Virus record (IMG/VR): IMGVR_UViG_3300046028_006182
Location: 1 to 64,000 of that record
DNA: 64,000 bases
Origin: a virus
Strand: one strand, 5' to 3'
Below the pieces are notes generated by a model. It was not told where the DNA came from. It ran no database searches and saw nothing but the letters and a program-made list of their open reading frames with translations. Shown here piece after piece: positions 58,359 through 64,000 of this stretch (positions are counted from its first letter, which is position 1; each line of letters opens with the position of its first letter). Made by a program: the position numbers and the translations under genes.

Positions 58359-58738
58359 TGGACTACATACTCCAAACCTTAGTAGAGCTCAGAGAAATAC
58401 ACACTAAGAAACTAGAGCTAAATCGCTCAATGGCTAATGGTAGTAACTCATCTAGGGAAAAGTATTACAGTAGGTTCATGGGAGTACTGAATAGTCGGGA
58501 ACAGCTGCTAGAGAAAAGGCTTCTCGATTTTGGAGCTACGGGTAGAGTATGTATTGTTTCCTACAAGCTGGGGGATTTAGCTCAGTCGATGCTACTATAT
58601 GAGGTACCCGATGCAGAAGTGGAGAACCTGCTAAGGATAAAGCTAAGGGCGGCTATGCAGAGTAGAATAGACCTAAAGGATATTAGTTTTATACAAATAC
58701 CCCTGGGTAAAGCATTGAGTACCAATCCCTTTTTATGA
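58358..58738 (+). CDS. Hypothetical protein (126 aa)
   Basis: Not recognised. The first 60 residues are helical, likely a coiled coil (Leu-Val-Glu-Leu-Arg-Glu-Ile-His-Thr-Lys-Lys-Leu-Glu-Leu). The second half is alpha/beta. The gap after it (58739-58808) is AT-rich and contains an inverted repeat, AATTCT-AG-AGAATT, at 58746-58759, a possible operator or weak hairpin ahead of the Lys-rich gene. Confidence 0.62.
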   Translation: MDYILQTLVELREIHTKKLELNRSMANGSNSSREKYYSRFMGVLNSREQLLEKRLLDFGATGRVCIVSYKLGDLAQSMLLYEVPDAEVENLLRIKLRAAMQSRIDLKDISFIQIPLGKALSTNPFL

Positions 58739-58808
58739 AAATCTCAATTCTAGAGAATTAAAATCTCTTTATTTTTTTAATCATTTAAACATTTCAAACA
58801 CCATCACC

Positions 58809-59429
58809 ATGTCAAAAAAAGACAAGAGTAGTGCCAAGAGCTCAAATGAGCTTACACTTAAAACAGCTAAAAACTACGATGAGGCTGTAAAAATCGCTGA
58901 CGACGTAAAAACAGCAAAAACCACGGCTATCGAGGCCTGGAAGAATTTCCTGAAAGCTAACAAGCTAAAGAATGGCCAGCAGCCGGAAGACAAGAAGCTA
59001 CAAGCAGAGTTGGAAGGTATCAATGGTAATAAAGCTGCCTTGAAAGCGCTTTACGAAAAAGCCCTTGAGCAAGTAAAGTCTTTGAAACCAGCGGCAGAAC
59101 GTACTGTAAAGCACGTATATCCAAAGGGAGTTACCTCATCTAAGGATAAGAAAAACTACCGTACCACTATCCGTACTAAATGCGCGAAGCTTGGTATCGA
59201 GATCGAGGAATACTACACGGACCAGGCCAAGTATGACGCTCTAGCTGAGAAAGCAGCTCCGGCTAAGAAGGCTGAAAAGACCGAAAAGGCTGAGAAAACC
59301 GAGAAGAAGGCTGAGAAAACCGAGAAGAAGGCGGACAAAGCCGAGAAAACTGGTAAAGGCGATAAGAAATCGGACAAGAAATCGGACAAGAAAGCCGACA
59401 AGAAAAGCAAGGCCTCTAAAGAGGACTAA
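58809..59429 (+). CDS. Lys/Ala-rich protein with histone-H1-like tail
   Basis: The 206-residue protein has a helical body (1-150) with regular Lys and Ala, and a C-terminal tail (about 152-206) built from repeats of Glu-Lys-Thr-Glu-Lys, Lys-Ala-Glu-Lys and Lys-Ser-Asp-Lys. The tail resembles those of histone H1 and some bacterial nucleoid proteins. It probably coats or condenses DNA, or binds RNA. Its leader has ACACCATCACC before ATG and a terminator follows, so it seems to be a single strongly expressed gene. Confidence 0.75.
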   Translation: MSKKDKSSAKSSNELTLKTAKNYDEAVKIADDVKTAKTTAIEAWKNFLKANKLKNGQQPEDKKLQAELEGINGNKAALKALYEKALEQVKSLKPAAERTVKHVYPKGVTSSKDKKNYRTTIRTKCAKLGIEIEEYYTDQAKYDALAEKAAPAKKAEKTEKAEKTEKKAEKTEKKADKAEKTGKGDKKSDKKSDKKADKKSKASKED

Positions 59430-59469
59430 GCTAATAACTCCTTTATCTGATTACATGAAATGCCTTTAT

Positions 59470-59504
59470 AAGGGCGGCTGGCTATAGAACTGGCCGCCCT
59501 TTTT
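59470..59504 (+). terminator. Intrinsic terminator after the Lys-rich gene
   Basis: AAGGGCGGC (59470-59478) pairs with GCCGCCCTT (59493-59501), followed by T-rich DNA to 59504. The next start codon is 18 bases away. Confidence 0.9.
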
Positions 59505-59522
59505 ATTTCTAAAACCAAACCC

Positions 59523-60074
59523 ATGGCCAGGAGTAGAATGACCAATTATAAGAACCCCGGGGAAGATGCCCACGTAGACCTTATAGAGACCCACTTAAAA
59601 GCAAAAAACCAGGAGATGTTGGTAGCTAAACTACGTACCAATGACTTCAGGTTTTTTACAATGAATAACCATCAAAACTCAATACCCAAGGGCGTAGCTT
59701 TAAAATTGAAAAGGCATTCAGTTATGCTCAGAAAACTGAACAATGCCGCTGAGTTAGTGGATGAGCAATACGACACCGAGCTAGCATTCGTTATCAAACT
59801 AACCCCCCCTCACAAGCCTTTTGTATATGTATACCTAAGAGGTAAGCTATACCTTAAGATACGCATGGACCATGAGCAGAAGAAGGAGATTAACTTTAAG
59901 AAGGTTAGGGCTGGCTACAAATTCCCTAAAGAAATGAGCCATGCTGAACGAAAAGACTGGCGAGATATAAATAACCGGATTGATAACCCCCGGGCTAGGC
60001 TTAAGCCTACCCAAGAGCAAAAGGATTTCTATTTCCATTGGAAGCCCAAAATAATAATTACTATTAAAAAATAA
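59523..60074 (+). CDS. Hypothetical basic protein (183 aa)
   Basis: Not recognised. It is rich in Lys, Arg and His with several beta strands (Phe-Val-Tyr-Val-Tyr-Leu-Arg-Gly-Lys-Leu-Tyr-Leu-Lys-Ile) in the middle and a charged C-terminal third. No signal or membrane segment. Nucleic-acid binding is possible from its charge. Confidence 0.65.
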   Translation: MARSRMTNYKNPGEDAHVDLIETHLKAKNQEMLVAKLRTNDFRFFTMNNHQNSIPKGVALKLKRHSVMLRKLNNAAELVDEQYDTELAFVIKLTPPHKPFVYVYLRGKLYLKIRMDHEQKKEINFKKVRAGYKFPKEMSHAERKDWRDINNRIDNPRARLKPTQEQKDFYFHWKPKIIITIKK

Positions 60075-60109
60075 GGTACCCCGGTGTAAATATTTTCAAA
60101 TTTTTTGAT

Positions 60110-60117
60110 TAATTTTG
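60110..60117 (+). promoter_or_regulatory. Bacteroidetes -7 box TAATTTTG
   Basis: The sequence fits TAnnTTTG and lies 19 bases before the ATG at 60137, inside an AT-rich gap after a gene end. The -33 side has only a GTG at 60084-60086 with 23-base spacing, so the match is partial. Confidence 0.45.
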
Positions 60118-60136
60118 TTCTGTTAAATATCCGATA

Positions 60137-60481
60137 ATGAAAAGGAGAGAAATGGAGATACTCACTACCGCTTGCGAATTGAAAATCCAATCACTGGAGG
60201 AAATTGCTAACGACGACCTATTGATATACCAGATGCTGGGGGAGTTAGAGGGCGACGGCTATGATTGTGAAAAGATGGAGGTATCAAATAAAATACTACA
60301 GGAGATATCAGTATATGCTGCATTCATGGACACCTTTGATTTAACCCGATTAAGTGTTACACACACCAAGTCCTTGATTTTTGTAATTAAGAACCATGTA
60401 CCCGTTAAAAAGAAAAAGAAAGCCGCTGTGCTGCTTAAATTGCAGCAGTGGAGTAAATTACCCTCACTAGTATTAAATTAA
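60137..60481 (+). CDS. Small helical protein (114 aa)
   Basis: Not recognised. Acidic helical N-terminal two thirds (Leu-Lys-Ile-Gln-Ser-Leu-Glu-Glu-Ile) and a basic C-terminus with Lys-Lys-Lys-Lys-Lys-Ala-Ala. First gene behind the putative promoter at 60110. Confidence 0.62.
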   Translation: MKRREMEILTTACELKIQSLEEIANDDLLIYQMLGELEGDGYDCEKMEVSNKILQEISVYAAFMDTFDLTRLSVTHTKSLIFVIKNHVPVKKKKKAAVLLKLQQWSKLPSLVLN

Positions 60482-60485
60482 CCCC

Positions 60486-60725
60486 ATGGCCAATAAGATT
60501 AAGAAGCCCCCAATGAACAAGGTTGAGTCCTCTAATATTTCAGAAGTAGGGCATGACGATGATAATAACCGATTGTTTATATCCTTTAAGTCAGGTAAGA
60601 CCTACTACTACGAGGAGATTGCCCGATGGGTTTACAATGATATGATGTCATCTCCATCAATCGGTAAATACTTTCACCACGAAATAAGAAGCCTATATGG
60701 GGATGGAACCATTTACACTAATTGA
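60486..60725 (+). CDS. KTSC-domain protein (79 aa)
   Basis: Residues 13-75 match the KTSC pattern: Val-Glu-Ser-Ser-Asn-Ile-Ser-Glu-Val-Gly-His-Asp, Leu-Phe-Ile-Ser-Phe-Lys-Ser-Gly-Lys-Thr-Tyr-Tyr-Tyr, and Ser-Pro-Ser-Ile-Gly-Lys-Tyr-Phe-His-His-Glu-Ile-Arg. This small beta-barrel-like domain occurs in many phages and bacteria and is linked to RNA or DNA binding, but its role is not settled. Confidence 0.8.
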   Translation: MANKIKKPPMNKVESSNISEVGHDDDNNRLFISFKSGKTYYYEEIARWVYNDMMSSPSIGKYFHHEIRSLYGDGTIYTN

Positions 60726-60885
60726 GGCAATAGGAGCAATACTTCTAGTAAATCTATTTGCTATAGTGATTGTTTTCCCTGTAATTAGCAATATATCTGC
60801 TTGGTGGCAGTCTAAATATGCCCCCAGGCAATGGGAGAAGAAAGGAAAGCATTGGAATATTAAAAACAAGTACCTAAAACAATAA
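60697..60885 (+). CDS. Single-pass membrane protein (62 aa)
   Basis: One transmembrane helix (about residues 9-33) is followed by a Trp-rich basic C-terminus (Ser-Ala-Trp-Trp-Gln-Ser-Lys, Gln-Trp-Glu-Lys-Lys-Gly-Lys). It overlaps the KTSC gene by 29 bases. A second ATG at 60703 is an equally possible start. The role is unknown. Confidence 0.55.
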   Translation: MGMEPFTLIEAIGAILLVNLFAIVIVFPVISNISAWWQSKYAPRQWEKKGKHWNIKNKYLKQ

Positions 60886-60890
60886 TCACT

Positions 60891-61370
60891 ATGAGAATGT
60901 CAGCAACAACCACAAAACCCCTAGACCAATACCTAGGCTACAGGGTAAGACAAATTATCACGGGCCCTAACAAAGGGCTCTATCAACTTTATGCGGGTAA
61001 AAACCCCAAAGGCTCTACTTTCTTTACAATTGCCGGAGCCCGAGAGTATGCGAAAAGCTTAACTCCATCCGGCAAGAAGAAGCAGTTCTCTGGTTTTAGG
61101 GATGGCGATATCGTTAATAGGATAGAGCGAGCAGCAAGGATGAAACATTATAATGAGCTATCTCTTGCCCAAAAGCAAGCAGAGGAAGCTAGGGATATCT
61201 CAATGAGACCCCGTACACGACCAAGCATAGCTGATACAATGCAGGCTGTTGAGAAAGCCGGGAAAGTAAAAGCTCCTTTTGACGGGATGAAAAACAACGC
61301 CCGTAAGCAATTCATTGAACGTACCGCCTCAAAAAGGAAGGGTATTTCTGATAACAAGAGAACTAAGTAA
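60891..61370 (+). CDS. Basic hypothetical protein (159 aa)
   Basis: Not recognised. The N-terminal 55 residues are beta-like (Tyr-Arg-Val-Arg-Gln-Ile-Ile-Thr-Gly-Pro-Asn-Lys-Gly-Leu). The rest is helical and strongly basic, ending in Lys-Arg-Thr-Lys. It may bind nucleic acid. The ATG two codons later (60897) is an alternative start. Confidence 0.62.
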   Translation: MRMSATTTKPLDQYLGYRVRQIITGPNKGLYQLYAGKNPKGSTFFTIAGAREYAKSLTPSGKKKQFSGFRDGDIVNRIERAARMKHYNELSLAQKQAEEARDISMRPRTRPSIADTMQAVEKAGKVKAPFDGMKNNARKQFIERTASKRKGISDNKRTK

Positions 61371-61388
61371 ACTCGAGGGACAAAAGCT

Positions 61389-61820
61389 ATGAGGGAGTTG
61401 AAAGTAAAGAACCGGGAAACTGGAGAGGTAAAGAGCTTTAGTCCTAGAGCATTTAGCTTATTTTCGGACACTAAGACCAAAGATGGGGTAGACTTATACG
61501 AGGGAGATATAGTCAGAATATCGACTATAGACTCCCTTGTTGAGTCTTTTAATAGGGACATAAGGACTATTGAAAAGATTACTGAGCCTACCCTTGCTCA
61601 GCAAAAAAGGCTAGAGAGGCTAAATAGGATTTTGAAGGCTATAGAATATGTGAGTGGTAGTACTAACTCGGCATCACTAGTTTGTCAGATAGGCTATAAC
61701 ACGTATAGCTGCAGGTTCTCACTCTACATATTAGAGCCTGACCGATGGGGAGTATCACCCTTTGTATGTGACCTTACCCAAAGCAATGTAGAGCTATTTA
61801 ATATTATAGCCTATAAATAG
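61389..61820 (+). CDS. YopX-like protein (143 aa)
   Basis: Residues 27-43 hold Asp-Thr-Lys-Thr-Lys-Asp-Gly-Val-Asp-Leu-Tyr-Glu-Gly-Asp-Ile-Val, the hallmark of phage YopX family proteins, which are small and of unknown function. A helical insert (about 50-88) separates it from a final beta section. No signal peptide. Confidence 0.72.
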   Translation: MRELKVKNRETGEVKSFSPRAFSLFSDTKTKDGVDLYEGDIVRISTIDSLVESFNRDIRTIEKITEPTLAQQKRLERLNRILKAIEYVSGSTNSASLVCQIGYNTYSCRFSLYILEPDRWGVSPFVCDLTQSNVELFNIIAYK

Positions 61821-61835
61821 CCTTGCAATTTAGAG

Positions 61836-61866
61836 TTGACAATGGGTAAATTAGTTTGTATCTTTG
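61836..61866 (+). promoter_or_regulatory. Bacteroidetes-type promoter
   Basis: TTG (61836-61838, within TTGAC), 20 bases, then TATCTTTG (61859-61866) fits the consensus. The ATG at 61900 lies 34 bases on. The sequence from the -7 box through ATTAGTTAAT is nearly the same as in the promoter at 63084, so the two are a repeated promoter cassette. Confidence 0.82.
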
Positions 61867-61899
61867 TTTTATTAGTTAATTAGTCAAAACGAACGAAAG

Positions 61900-62493
61900 A
61901 TGGCTTACAACAAGATGGACCCCAAATACTTCCACTTCTATGCTCTAATGATGGACCTAGCTGACGAGGCTATTGTATTCATCGCAATCTCCGATGCCCC
62001 AGCTAAGTTACAGGAGAAGTTGAATGAGCGTATAGAATTTCTAATCCAGACCGCTAGGAAATTACATGATGACCTACAAAACTTCGGGGTAGATGTAATG
62101 AAGCCCCAAAGAAAAACCAAGCTTCTTTTTGAGAGGATGCTCAGCATATATATCCTAAGCCAAAATCTTAGTGGCAGCCGAAAGTGGGTTACCAAAAAGA
62201 AAAGCCGTTTAAGAAACTCCTACTCCGCTTTTGATAAAGCTCAGGTACTTACTGTGGACTCATTGGTAGAATTAGACCTAGAGGCTCGTATCACCTGCTT
62301 ACTTGACTTCCTATATGCAGTACTAGATAAGCCCAAACTATTTACTGAAGCAGGAGAGCCAATCATGGCAAATACCCACACTGCAAGGGGCTGTTGGGAA
62401 ATGCTAGAGTTTATCGATATCCCCATGCCATCCTTTGAGAGCTATACTGAACTATCCCAGCAAAATACATTGAACCTAGTAAACTTGAACTAA
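61900..62493 (+). CDS. Helical hypothetical protein (197 aa)
   Basis: Not recognised. Mostly helical: Leu-Met-Met-Asp-Leu-Ala-Asp-Glu-Ala-Ile-Val near the start and Leu-Glu-Ala-Arg-Ile-Thr-Cys-Leu-Leu-Asp-Phe-Leu later. The last third includes His/Thr-rich Ala-Asn-Thr-His-Thr-Ala-Arg-Gly-Cys. It is read from its own promoter and overlaps the next gene by one base. Confidence 0.68.
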   Translation: MAYNKMDPKYFHFYALMMDLADEAIVFIAISDAPAKLQEKLNERIEFLIQTARKLHDDLQNFGVDVMKPQRKTKLLFERMLSIYILSQNLSGSRKWVTKKKSRLRNSYSAFDKAQVLTVDSLVELDLEARITCLLDFLYAVLDKPKLFTEAGEPIMANTHTARGCWEMLEFIDIPMPSFESYTELSQQNTLNLVNLN

Positions 62494-63068
62494 TGAACAT
62501 ATTCTACTTGTCAAAAGACCCAAGGAAATGCGCTAGGTATCATGTGGATAAGCACGTAGTGAAGATGATAGTTGAAACAGCCCAGTTGCTGAGTACGGCA
62601 TTAGTTAAGAACGGTTACCGCTCTATTCAATCACCCGACACACCTATCTATAAGCCTACCCATCCAAATCACCCCAGTAATATATGGGCTAGGGCCAGCC
62701 AAGCTAATTTTGAATGGCTACATGACCTAGGTATAGAGCTATGTAAAGAGTATGAGTTTCGATATAAAAGGGAGCATAAAACCAAAGCTACATTAGGTAA
62801 CATCCTATTTGTGTACACTGTACTTGAGGCTAAGAAATCCTTTAGTACAGATAGTTTTACTCCCCCACCTGCGGTAATGCCCAATGAATTTATAATTGAG
62901 GGTAGGTCTATCGCCAGCTATCGGAACTACTACTCAAATGACAAATTCCGATTACTTAGGTACTCGGGTAGAAACTTTAAATTTCCGGGGGGTATGCTAG
63001 GCAACTATCCCCCCTTTGTTGACAAGTACCATAGACCTGAACCAGGCGCATGGCTACCTAATAAATAG
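62493..63068 (+). CDS. Pyrimidine-dimer-glycosylase-like phage protein
   Basis: The 191-residue protein matches a widespread phage family starting Met-Asn-Ile-Phe-Tyr-Leu, with Asp-Lys-His-Val-Val-Lys-Met-Ile-Val-Glu-Thr-Ala-Gln-Leu-Leu-Ser (about 19-34) and His-Pro-Ser-Asn-Ile-Trp-Ala-Arg. These are often labelled pyrimidine dimer DNA glycosylase, but experimental proof is thin as far as I know. Helical DNA-glycosylase relatives also occur in phage base-modification systems, which is of interest given the TS-family pair. The annotation is from memory of the family. Confidence 0.62.
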   Translation: MNIFYLSKDPRKCARYHVDKHVVKMIVETAQLLSTALVKNGYRSIQSPDTPIYKPTHPNHPSNIWARASQANFEWLHDLGIELCKEYEFRYKREHKTKATLGNILFVYTVLEAKKSFSTDSFTPPPAVMPNEFIIEGRSIASYRNYYSNDKFRLLRYSGRNFKFPGGMLGNYPPFVDKYHRPEPGAWLPNK

Positions 63069-63083
63069 CCTTTGATTTTAGGG

Positions 63084-63114
63084 TTGTTTGTTTCAATTTC
63101 AATTTGTATCTTTG
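63084..63114 (+). promoter_or_regulatory. Bacteroidetes-type promoter
   Basis: TTG (63084-63086), 20 bases, then TATCTTTG (63107-63114). It lies just after the previous stop and decides the start of the next gene, since a longer upstream frame from 63072 would run through the promoter. Confidence 0.82.
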
Positions 63115-63149
63115 TCTTATTAGTTAATCATTATAAACCGATTAAAAAC

Positions 63150-63545
63150 ATGAGAGCATCAACAACACCCGCTACCCAAACCAAAAGGTTGAACCCCCAT
63201 ACTAAGGGCTCAATGGAATTTACCGAAGCTGAGGGTTACTTCACCCCTCGACAAATTGCCTTTATACAGGAGGCTAAAAAGACCCTTCGAGATTTAGCTC
63301 ACCCGATGAGGTCAGCGATGATTGAAACCATCAATAAATCCGGCAAGGAAGGCATCACAGTGGGTGAGCTTCAGCACACCCTAAAGATTGAGCAATCTGT
63401 TACCTCGGCCCATCTGAAAGAGTTACGTTCCTCGGGTATTGCTCGAGTAAAAAGGGAGGGTAAATTCCGAGTATACACGATTGACCATGACGTGCTAAAC
63501 CAAATCATGGACAACGCGGAAATCATTGCAAGGGTAGCTCAATAA
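63150..63545 (+). CDS. ArsR-type winged-helix regulator
   Basis: Starting at 63150 the protein has 131 residues. Residues 45-118 form a winged helix: Leu-Ala-His-Pro-Met-Arg-Ser-Ala-Met-Ile-Glu-Thr-Ile, Ile-Thr-Val-Gly-Glu-Leu-Gln, the recognition helix Gln-Ser-Val-Thr-Ser-Ala-His-Leu-Lys-Glu-Leu, and a wing with Arg-Glu-Gly-Lys-Phe-Arg-Val-Tyr. No metal-binding Cys is present, so it is not a metal sensor. It probably represses or activates phage promoters. The dyad at 598-614 is one candidate site, by inference. The frame opens at 63072 but that part contains the promoter. Confidence 0.85.
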   Translation: MRASTTPATQTKRLNPHTKGSMEFTEAEGYFTPRQIAFIQEAKKTLRDLAHPMRSAMIETINKSGKEGITVGELQHTLKIEQSVTSAHLKELRSSGIARVKREGKFRVYTIDHDVLNQIMDNAEIIARVAQ

Positions 63546-63551
63546 CGGGTT

Positions 63552-63881
63552 ATGCCGAGGAAGAGATACCTACTTACAGCTGGTTTCCTCTTGGGTACTT
63601 ACTGGCTGGGTACATTGGAAGTTGAGCCCATAAAGCCCATACCTACCGATGATACTCGGCCAGTAATGGACACCTCTAGAAGACTAGTAGACTATGACTG
63701 GGAGAAAGACCGGTATATTTATGAGGGTGACTATGACTCATTAAGAAAGCACCCCTTTAGAAGTACCTTTATTTCTATACAGGAGTACGATGCTATACCT
63801 AATAGAATAAACCCTAGCCTAGAGCCCGGTTTTAAAGAGCCCGGTTATTATATTGACCTCGATAATATCGAAAACCCATGA
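63552..63881 (+). CDS. N-terminally anchored small protein (109 aa)
   Basis: A short hydrophobic segment at about residues 6-20 after Met-Pro-Arg-Lys-Arg is a likely membrane anchor. The remaining 88 residues are soluble, rich in Asp, Tyr and Pro, and would face the periplasm. The family is not recognised. It follows the regulator by six bases and its TGA overlaps the next ATG. Confidence 0.65.
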   Translation: MPRKRYLLTAGFLLGTYWLGTLEVEPIKPIPTDDTRPVMDTSRRLVDYDWEKDRYIYEGDYDSLRKHPFRSTFISIQEYDAIPNRINPSLEPGFKEPGYYIDLDNIENP

Positions 63882-64000
63882 CCACAGATAATAAACATTA
63901 CGAAGCTCGCAAATACTTCTTGGCTGACCTGTGTAGAATGCTCGGAATAAACACCGCCCATGACTATGATGGTATCGAGTCCGAGGAGGATATAGTAATC
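63878..64000 (+). CDS. Partial gene running off the right edge
   Basis: An ATG at 63878 overlaps the previous stop (ATGA) and opens a frame that continues to the end of the window (41 codons). It begins MTTDNKHYEARKYFLADLCR and contains Asp/Glu-rich helical sequence. The 3' end lies outside the window, so the product is unknown. Confidence 0.7.
   Translation, partial: MTTDNKHYEARKYFLADLCRMLGINTAHDYDGIESEEDIVI

Noticed and set aside
63072-63149. Extension of the ArsR-type gene that would add a hydrophobic N-terminus
   Set aside because: The segment contains a consensus promoter. The hydrophobic residues come from translating TTTG-rich promoter DNA.

Overview
The window is part of the genome of a contractile-tailed (myovirus) phage that most likely infects a member of the Bacteroidetes. 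Four observations support the host call. Promoters match the Bacteroidetes form TTTG/TTG, 19-20 bases, then TAnnTTTG (608-638, 35398-35429 on the minus strand, 61836-61866, 63084-63114). Genes lack Shine-Dalgarno sequences and start behind A-rich leaders. The exported proteins have Bacteroidetes-style signal peptides, for example one ending AFSQ. The virion and replication genes form complete phage modules. No tRNA, CRISPR array, integrase, transposase or reverse transcriptase was seen.

Layout. Bases 1-760 hold no convincing gene: a 12-bp tandem repeat, a GC-rich patch with short direct repeats, then an AT-rich promoter region. Bases 598-1301 form a self-contained transcription unit with operator-like dyad, promoter, structured leader, one lysine/alanine-rich gene and a strong terminator. 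Bases 1572-4990 are a leftward cluster of small genes, several membrane-associated, plus a MazG-like enzyme. From 5079 nearly everything reads rightward: a cytosine-C5 methyltransferase-like gene, an amidase endolysin, then large terminase, portal, a protease-scaffold fusion, decoration protein, major capsid protein, two exported proteins, neck proteins, sheath, tube, a tail chaperone with a programmed -1 frameshift signal, tape measure, hub, spike, wedge and fibre genes, and a probable holin (to 34659). A divergent sigma-factor-like gene with its own promoter (34686-35363) separates virion genes from replication genes.

Bases 35553-53358 are the replication, recombination and nucleotide module: helicase, primase, UvsW-like helicase, dUTPase-like protein, two tandem thymidylate-synthase-fold proteins, dCMP deaminase, family A DNA polymerase, nucleotide kinase, single-strand binding protein, RecA-like recombinase, flap nuclease, SbcCD-like pair and a resolvase-like nuclease. 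A NusG-like protein follows at 53342. Bases 54082-64000 hold small, mostly unrecognised genes, including proteins with extreme Asp or Lys tracts, KTSC-like and YopX-like proteins, a DNA-glycosylase-like protein and an ArsR-type regulator.

How the parts may work together (inference). The phage uses host RNA polymerase and seems to redirect it with its own sigma-like factor, a NusG paralogue and intra-operon terminator hairpins placed 18-23 bases ahead of start codons. The two thymidylate-synthase homologues carry Asp where dUMP-specific enzymes carry Asn. Together with the deaminase, dUTPase-like protein, MazG, kinase and methyltransferase-like gene, they suggest a modified-pyrimidine genome. 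The window also appears strongly depleted in GATC. The clearest single regulatory element is the slippery heptamer at 24179-24185 with a stem 5 bases downstream.
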